From assembly GCA_031370675.1 (NCBI GenBank), contig JANMQT010000175.1:1-12372 (forward strand): 12,372 nt of DNA, read 5' to 3'. Shown piece after piece: positions 7,216 through 12,372 of the stretch. Origin of the DNA: SZAS-18 sp031370675. Its GTDB lineage: Bacteria > Verrucomicrobiota > Verrucomicrobiia > Chthoniobacterales > SZAS-18. The position numbers and the translations under genes are program-made. The first letter of the stretch is position 1. Every line of letters begins with the position of its first letter. Below the pieces are notes generated by a model. It did not search any database. It was not told where the DNA came from and worked only from the letters and a program-made list of their open reading frames with translations.

Positions 7216-8502
7216 ATGCCGCTCGCGACCTATCACCTTTCCCGGCTTGAAAACGGGCTCCGCGTCGCCACCGCCGAAATGCCCGCGATGGAAAGCGTCA
7301 GCGTCGGGATTTGGGCCGGGGTCGGCGGCCGCCACGAGTCGGACCGCACCAACGGCGCGGCGCACTTCCTTGAGCACCTGCTCTTTAAGGGCACGCGCCG
7401 CCGGTCGGCCTCGGCGCTCGCCCGCGAAGTCGAGGGACTGGGGGGCGACCTGAACGCGTTCACCAGCGATGACCACACCTGCTTCTTCGCCAAGGCGGAG
7501 GCGCGCCATTTGCCGCGACTCGCAGACGTCCTGCTCGACATGTACCAGCACTCCGCGCTGCCTCCCGACGAGGTCGAGCGGGAGCGCGGAGTGATCCGCG
7601 AAGAAATCCTGATGGGACGCGATCAGCCATCCCAGGTCGCCGACGAACTTCTCACCGCCACCTTCTGGCCGCGCCATCCGGTCGGGCGACCGCTCACCGG
7701 CACCGTCGAGAGCGTGGCCGCCTTGCGCCGCGCGGACCTGACCGCATTCTGGCGCGCGGGCTACGCCTCGGCCAACACGGTACTGACCCTGGCTGGACCG
7801 ATCACGCACCGGGATGCCCTGGCCGGTCTGCGCGCGGCACTCGCACGCACGCGTCGGGGCCCGCGGGCGCGCTTCCGCCGGCTGCGCGCCGCTGCCAAAC
7901 GGGAAGTCGCGGTGCGCGTGGCAAGGCAGGAAGTCGAGCAGGTGCATCTGACCATTGGTTTCCCAGGCCCGGGGCGGCACGACGCGGGACGATTCGCGGT
8001 CCGTGTGCTCAGCGCAATCCTCGGCGAGAACATGAGCTCCCGCCTCTTTCAGCGCCTGCGCGAGGAGCGCGGTCTCTGCTACTCCGTCCACACGCACCTC
8101 GAAACATTGCACGAGACCGGGATGTTTTCGTTGACCATGGGCCTCGAGGCGGACCGACTGGCCGAGACGCTTGAACTCATCCGCCGTGAGCTCGTCCACA
8201 TCGCCACCAAACGCATCACGCGTGAAGAACTCCAGCGCGCCAAGGACTATCTGGTCGGACAGCATCGGCTTGGCCTCGAGAGCACGACCAACCAGATGAA
8301 CTGGCTCGGTGAAACGCTGCTCGCCTACAACCGCGTGGTGGACCCGGATTTTGCCCGCGCCAAGCTTGCGGCGGTGACCGCCGCCGAGGTCCAGGCCGTC
8401 GCGCGCGACTGCTTCTTCGGGGCCGGACGCGTCGCCGTGGCCGCCGTCGGGCCGGTCACCCTTTCCGATGCGCAAATCGCCCGCGCCTTTCGTCCGTCAT
8501 AA
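7216..8502 (+). CDS. M16-family zinc peptidase (processing-peptidase type)
   Basis: The product has 428 residues, the normal size for a single-chain two-domain M16B peptidase related to the mitochondrial processing peptidase beta subunit. The inverted zinc motif HFLEH is complete: His50 and His54 as zinc ligands and Glu53 as catalytic base. The third ligand is Glu129 or Glu130 in ERERGVIREE, at the expected distance of about 75 residues. The second domain carries the conserved SSRLFQRLREERGLCYSV stretch, whose Arg and Tyr bind substrate in active members. All key residues are present, so I expect an active enzyme and not the inactive partner subunit seen in some pairs. There is no signal peptide, so it should be cytoplasmic, cleaving peptides or short unfolded segments. 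It lies directly upstream of tig, clpP and clpX on the same strand, which fits a role in protein turnover. ATG 7216 is the first start after the promoter-like site; no Shine-Dalgarno is visible. Confidence 0.92.
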   Translation: MPLATYHLSRLENGLRVATAEMPAMESVSVGIWAGVGGRHESDRTNGAAHFLEHLLFKGTRRRSASALAREVEGLGGDLNAFTSDDHTCFFAKAEARHLPRLADVLLDMYQHSALPPDEVERERGVIREEILMGRDQPSQVADELLTATFWPRHPVGRPLTGTVESVAALRRADLTAFWRAGYASANTVLTLAGPITHRDALAGLRAALARTRRGPRARFRRLRAAAKREVAVRVARQEVEQVHLTIGFPGPGRHDAGRFAVRVLSAILGENMSSRLFQRLREERGLCYSVHTHLETLHETGMFSLTMGLEADRLAETLELIRRELVHIATKRITREELQRAKDYLVGQHRLGLESTTNQMNWLGETLLAYNRVVDPDFARAKLAAVTAAEVQAVARDCFFGAGRVAVAAVGPVTLSDAQIARAFRPS

Positions 8503-8517
8503 GCGCCGGCGGGCGAC

Positions 8518-8545
8518 TCGTCATTTGCCTCGCGCGTGCTAGATT
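8518..8545 (+). promoter_or_regulatory. Putative promoter of the tig-clpP operon
   Basis: TCGTCA at 8518-8523 (four of six -35 bases) and TAGATT at 8540-8545 are separated by 16 bp. A TG one base before the -10 (8537-8538) gives an extended -10 form. The tig ATG follows the -10 by 19 bp, giving a leader of about 13 nt made mostly of pyrimidines with no Shine-Dalgarno. Confidence 0.45.
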
Positions 8546-8564
8546 TCCGACCCTTTTCCCCACC

Positions 8565-9899
8565 ATGACCGCGACCCTCGAAAAACAGCCCAACTGCATT
8601 TCCGCCCTGCACATAGAACTCCCCGCCGACCGCGTGGGCCAGGAGCGCGACCGCATCGTGCGCGACTTCATGCTGCACGCGCAGGTCTCGGGCTACCGCC
8701 CCGGCAAGGCGCCGCGGATGGTCGTGGAGGCAAAGTTCAAGCAGAAGATCGCCGACGAGTTGAACCAGGCCCTGCTGGCGGCCGGGGTGCGCGAGGCGAT
8801 CCAGGAACACAAGCTGCGCGTGCTCACGGTCGAGGCCGTGGAAGACGTGAAGCAGGAGGCGAATGGCCCCATTACATTTACGGCCAAGATCGTGACCGCG
8901 CCGGAGTTTGAGCTGCCTTCCTACAACAAACTCGAGGTCCGCGCGCCGGACATGAAGGTTGAGGAAAAGGAACTCGATGAGGCGATCGAACGCCTGCGGG
9001 CGCGCCTGGCCGATTTCGAGGAGGTCACCGGCCGCGCGCTGGCGCTGGACGACTTCTGCGTGCTCGACGTCGCGGGCAAAGTGGACGGTCAGCCCGTGGG
9101 CGAAGCGGTCCCGACGAACGTGGGCCAGGAATTGCAGGGCCGCGAGGGCTTCTGGATCAAGCTCGGCCCCGGAAATTTCCTGCCGGGATTCTGCGAAGCA
9201 GTGGTGGGCATGCATCCCGATGAGACGCGGGAATTTTCCATCGAGCTGCCGGCCGACTTTCCGGATCCCGGCCTGGCGGCGAAGAAGATCGATTACACCG
9301 TCAAGCTGCGGGAAATCAAGAAACAGGTCCTGCCCGAGGTGAACGACGAGTTCGCCGCCAAGGTGGCGCCCGGCAAAACGCTCGCAGAACTGCGCGATTT
9401 GCTCCGCCTCGACGTCGAAAACCAAAAGCGTGACTTCATCGAGGAAGGCAAGCGCCGGCAGATCCTGGAGCACCTGAACCGCAGTGTGGAATTTGACCTC
9501 CCGGCGAACCTCCTGCGCGGCGAGGTGCGGAGGATCGCCGCCGACATCGTGCGGCAAAATCAGGAACGCGGCGTGACCGACGAAAAGATCATCGAGAACC
9601 AGAAGGAGATCGCGAACAACGCGCAGGTCGCGGCGCACGAGCGCTTGAAAGGCGCGTTCATCCTCACGCGCATCGCCGAAAAGGAAGGAATCCGTGTCAG
9701 CAAGAACGAGCTGAAGGAACGCGTCACCGCGCTGGCCGTTCGCTATGGTACGTCCTTCGACAAGATGCAGAAGGATCTGGCCGATCGGGATGCGTTGACG
9801 GGGATCGAGGAGGAGGTGCTGATCGGCAAGACCCTTGCCTACCTGACCTCGAATGCTACCGTTCTACCGCTGCCCGAAAACCCCCCGGCGGGCGCCTGA
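8565..9899 (+). CDS. tig: Trigger factor, ribosome-associated chaperone
   Basis: The product has 444 residues, the normal length for trigger factor. The ribosome-docking loop is SGYRPGKAPR at 42-51, the family's GFRxGKxP signature with Tyr44 in place of the usual Phe. A linker leads to the FKBP-like peptidyl-prolyl isomerase domain at about 160-252, with the typical FLPGFCEAVVGMHPDE stretch and the LPEVNDEFA junction after it. The helical C-terminal domain, about 260-435, forms the substrate-holding arms. The protein sits at the ribosome exit tunnel and shields nascent chains. Its stop is 26 bp before clpP, an arrangement widespread in bacteria, so the two are probably one transcript. Confidence 0.97.
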   Translation: MTATLEKQPNCISALHIELPADRVGQERDRIVRDFMLHAQVSGYRPGKAPRMVVEAKFKQKIADELNQALLAAGVREAIQEHKLRVLTVEAVEDVKQEANGPITFTAKIVTAPEFELPSYNKLEVRAPDMKVEEKELDEAIERLRARLADFEEVTGRALALDDFCVLDVAGKVDGQPVGEAVPTNVGQELQGREGFWIKLGPGNFLPGFCEAVVGMHPDETREFSIELPADFPDPGLAAKKIDYTVKLREIKKQVLPEVNDEFAAKVAPGKTLAELRDLLRLDVENQKRDFIEEGKRRQILEHLNRSVEFDLPANLLRGEVRRIAADIVRQNQERGVTDEKIIENQKEIANNAQVAAHERLKGAFILTRIAEKEGIRVSKNELKERVTALAVRYGTSFDKMQKDLADRDALTGIEEEVLIGKTLAYLTSNATVLPLPENPPAGA

Positions 9900-9925
9900 A
9901 TCGAACTTCCGAAAAGGATTCCAAA

Positions 9926-10633
9926 ATGCGAATGACCGATCCGTTGCCGAGCCAGCCGAAGTCCAGTTACTACATGCCGTATGTGATCGAGCAAACCGGT
10001 CGCGGCGAGCGTAGTTACGACATCTACTCCCGGTTGCTGAAAGACCGGATTATCTTCCTCGGCACCGCCATCGACGATCAAGTGGCAAATGCCGTCATCG
10101 CGCAGCTCTTGTTCCTGCAGATGGAGGATCCGAAGAAGGACATCCACATCTACATCAACTCCCCCGGCGGGTCCGTCACGGCCGGCCTGGCGATCTATGA
10201 CACGATCCAATTTTTGACCTGCGACGTCGTCACCTATTGCATCGGCATGGCCGCCAGCATGGGCGCGGTGCTGCTCTGCGCCGGCACCAAGGGTAAGCGG
10301 TTTGCCCTGCCGAACTCCGACATCATGATCCACCAGGTCTCCGGCGGCGCCCAAGGCACCGCCAGCGACGTGGAGCGCACCGTGGAGTTCATGTACAAGC
10401 TGAAGAAGCGGCTGATCCACATCCTCGCGCGTCACACCGGCAAGACGGACGAACAGGTGAAGGGCGACTCGGATCGCGACTACTACATGACCGCCGAGGA
10501 GGCCAAGAGTTACGGTCTCGTGGACATCGTGGTCGAATCCCGCAAACAACTGGGTCCGGAGGGACGTCCCGAGTTGCTTCCGCCGGCCGGTCCGGTGACT
10601 TTGCCGGCCCCCCCTTCCTCCAAACCAGAGTAG
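9926..10633 (+). CDS. clpP: ATP-dependent Clp protease, proteolytic subunit
   Basis: The product has 235 residues. The catalytic triad is intact: Ser111 in GMAASMGA, His136 in DIMIHQVSGG and Asp185 in DRDYYM, the same numbering as the E. coli precursor. The SPGGSVTAG oxyanion-hole region at 79-87 and the closing EEAKSYGLVD are also present. It forms the tetradecameric serine-protease chamber that degrades proteins unfolded by ClpX. ATG 9926 is preferred over the ATG two codons later because AAAAGGA at 9912-9918 lies 7 nt upstream, an optimal Shine-Dalgarno spacing. Compared with typical ClpP the C-terminus carries an extra tail of about 25 residues rich in Pro, Gly and Glu (from about 210), which would project from the ring face. 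Its function is unknown. Confidence 0.97.
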   Translation: MRMTDPLPSQPKSSYYMPYVIEQTGRGERSYDIYSRLLKDRIIFLGTAIDDQVANAVIAQLLFLQMEDPKKDIHIYINSPGGSVTAGLAIYDTIQFLTCDVVTYCIGMAASMGAVLLCAGTKGKRFALPNSDIMIHQVSGGAQGTASDVERTVEFMYKLKKRLIHILARHTGKTDEQVKGDSDRDYYMTAEEAKSYGLVDIVVESRKQLGPEGRPELLPPAGPVTLPAPPSSKPE

Positions 10634-10638
10634 CCGGC

Positions 10639-10680
10639 CGGCCGGCGAAGCGCGAAAACTTCCGCCGGCTGTCACGTTTC
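10639..10680 (+). terminator. Hairpin terminator or attenuator after clpP
   Basis: GCCGGCGAAG at 10641-10650 pairs with 10659-10669 around the 8-nt loop CGCGAAAA, giving ten base pairs with one bulged C at 10662. Two more outer pairs (10640-10670 as G-U, 10639-10671 as C-G) extend it. The sequence after it, to about 10690, is T-rich but interrupted. It starts 5 bp after the clpP stop, so it probably ends or reduces transcription before clpX. Confidence 0.5.
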
Positions 10681-10707
10681 CTGCTTTTATGGAGGGGAAA
10701 TTCGGGG

Positions 10708-10713
10708 TTTAAT
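10708..10713 (+). promoter_or_regulatory. Putative -10 element of clpX
   Basis: TTTAAT at 10708-10713 matches five of six -10 bases and lies 20 bp before the clpX ATG. The hexamer 17 bp upstream (TTTTAT, 10685-10690) is a weak -35. Together with the hairpin after clpP it suggests that clpX has its own promoter. Confidence 0.3.
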
Positions 10714-10733
10714 CCCGGCCTCACCGCTTCGAC

Positions 10734-12017
<1,284 letters not shown>

Positions 12018-12030
12018 GCGTGGTGGCAAT

Positions 12031-12058
12031 AGGTAGGGACGACCGTCCCGGGTCGTCC
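12031..12058 (+). repeat. REP-like palindromic repeat, copy B
   Basis: The element begins AGGTAGGGACGACCGTCC and ends CGGGTCGTCC, starting 13 bp after the clpX stop. GGGACGACC at 12036-12044 pairs with GGTCGTCCC at 12051-12059 around a 6-nt loop. It is related to copies A and C and forms an inverted pair with C. The hairpin could also act at the 3' end of clpX mRNA. Confidence 0.65.
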
Positions 12059-12129
12059 CAAACTGCCTGGAAAGCGGGTGCCTGTCGGCTGACAATCAGT
12101 TCTGAGGTTTGATCATTCTCGCAAGGTTT

Positions 12130-12156
12130 GGACGACCGGGGAAGTCGTCCCTACCT
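12130..12156 (-). repeat. REP-like palindromic repeat, copy C
   Basis: Read on the minus strand the element begins AGGTAGGGACGACTTCCC and ends CGGTCGTCC. Relative to copy B it has a 1-bp deletion and a few changes near the loop. GGACGAC and GTCGTCC form the stem. Its leading AGGTAG supplies the last Arg codon and the TAG stop of the minus-strand gene. Confidence 0.65.
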
Positions 12157-12372
12157 CGACTTGCCGACCCATTTCTCCACCCGCGCCCTTAAAGCCTCGG
12201 GGGTCTCGAGCGGCAATGAGCACGCGCCGTTCGCGCACAAAAACGCCGCCGGCTTCGGCAACACCGGATACTCGATTCCGCCTGCCGCGGCCTCGCCCGA
12301 CGCCGGATCCCATTGTTCGATCTGCCGGTAGCCATTCGGAACCGCCAGAGCCGCCCAAACCAACGCCTTCAC
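12151..12372 (-). CDS. C-terminal end of a probable YyaL/DUF255 thioredoxin-domain protein
   Basis: Seventy-three codons and the TAG stop (12151-12153) are visible; the gene continues beyond the right edge. The GTG at 12370-12372 should not be taken as the start, since the frame remains open to the edge. The visible end, with PKPAAFLCANGACSLPLETP followed by a short charged helix, resembles the C-terminus of the large (about 650-700 residue) YyaL/SPATA20 family. That family has an N-terminal thioredoxin fold and an alpha/alpha barrel; its biochemical role is poorly known. The two Cys (CANGAC) sit in the conserved terminal region of those proteins. It converges on clpX with 133 bp between the stops. 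Certainty is limited by the short fragment. Confidence 0.55.
   Translation of the reverse strand: MKALVWAALAVPNGYRQIEQWDPASGEAAAGGIEYPVLPKPAAFLCANGACSLPLETPEALRARVEKWVGKSR

Noticed and set aside
12031..12156. Inverted repeats as CRISPR repeats or insertion-sequence ends
   Set aside because: There is no regular spacer array, only two copies here, and the 71 bp between them contains no transposase; a REP-like pair fits better.

Overview
The window is GC-rich bacterial DNA from a Gram-negative organism, as shown by an outer-membrane beta-barrel gene and envelope-anchored proteins. A Verrucomicrobiota (PVC-group) origin is my best guess. It rests on three things: the porin plus giant multiheme cytochrome pair, of a kind reported from freshwater Verrucomicrobia; the style of the small ferredoxin (NPENAPGRWYVDE-type N-terminus); and promoters with almost no 5' leader. 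This is inference; no rRNA or other phylogenetic marker was analysed.

Left part (1-5628): the 3' end of an outer-membrane beta-barrel gene is followed after 5 bp by a 1508-residue secreted cytochrome. That protein has ten CxxCH heme-binding motifs, then a C-terminal propeller-like region of LVIVD-type repeats, with Pro/Ala-rich linkers at both ends. Together they look like a porin-cytochrome conduit moving electrons across or along the outer membrane. This is the most interesting part of the window.

Middle part (5629-7215): a small single-cluster [4Fe-4S] ferredoxin has its own promoter-like site and a strong hairpin terminator. After it comes a membrane-anchored protein with an OmpA-type peptidoglycan-binding domain. 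A 313-bp non-coding stretch then holds a hairpin, one copy of a dispersed palindromic repeat, an AT-rich tandem repeat and a promoter.

Right part (7216-12017): a protein-quality-control block with an M16 zinc peptidase, trigger factor (tig), ClpP and ClpX. tig and clpP are 26 bp apart and probably form an operon. A hairpin and a new -10-like element separate clpX from clpP. clpX converges on the 3' end of a minus-strand gene of the YyaL/DUF255 thioredoxin-domain type, which runs off the right edge.

Two patterns cut across the genes. First, a REP-like palindrome occurs three times in intergenic DNA, twice as an inverted pair between the convergent genes. Second, several genes with their own promoters have a -10-like hexamer only 9-20 bp before the ATG and no Shine-Dalgarno, while clpP, inside an operon, has a clear one. 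Apart from the 6903-7215 stretch no gap exceeds 300 bp.
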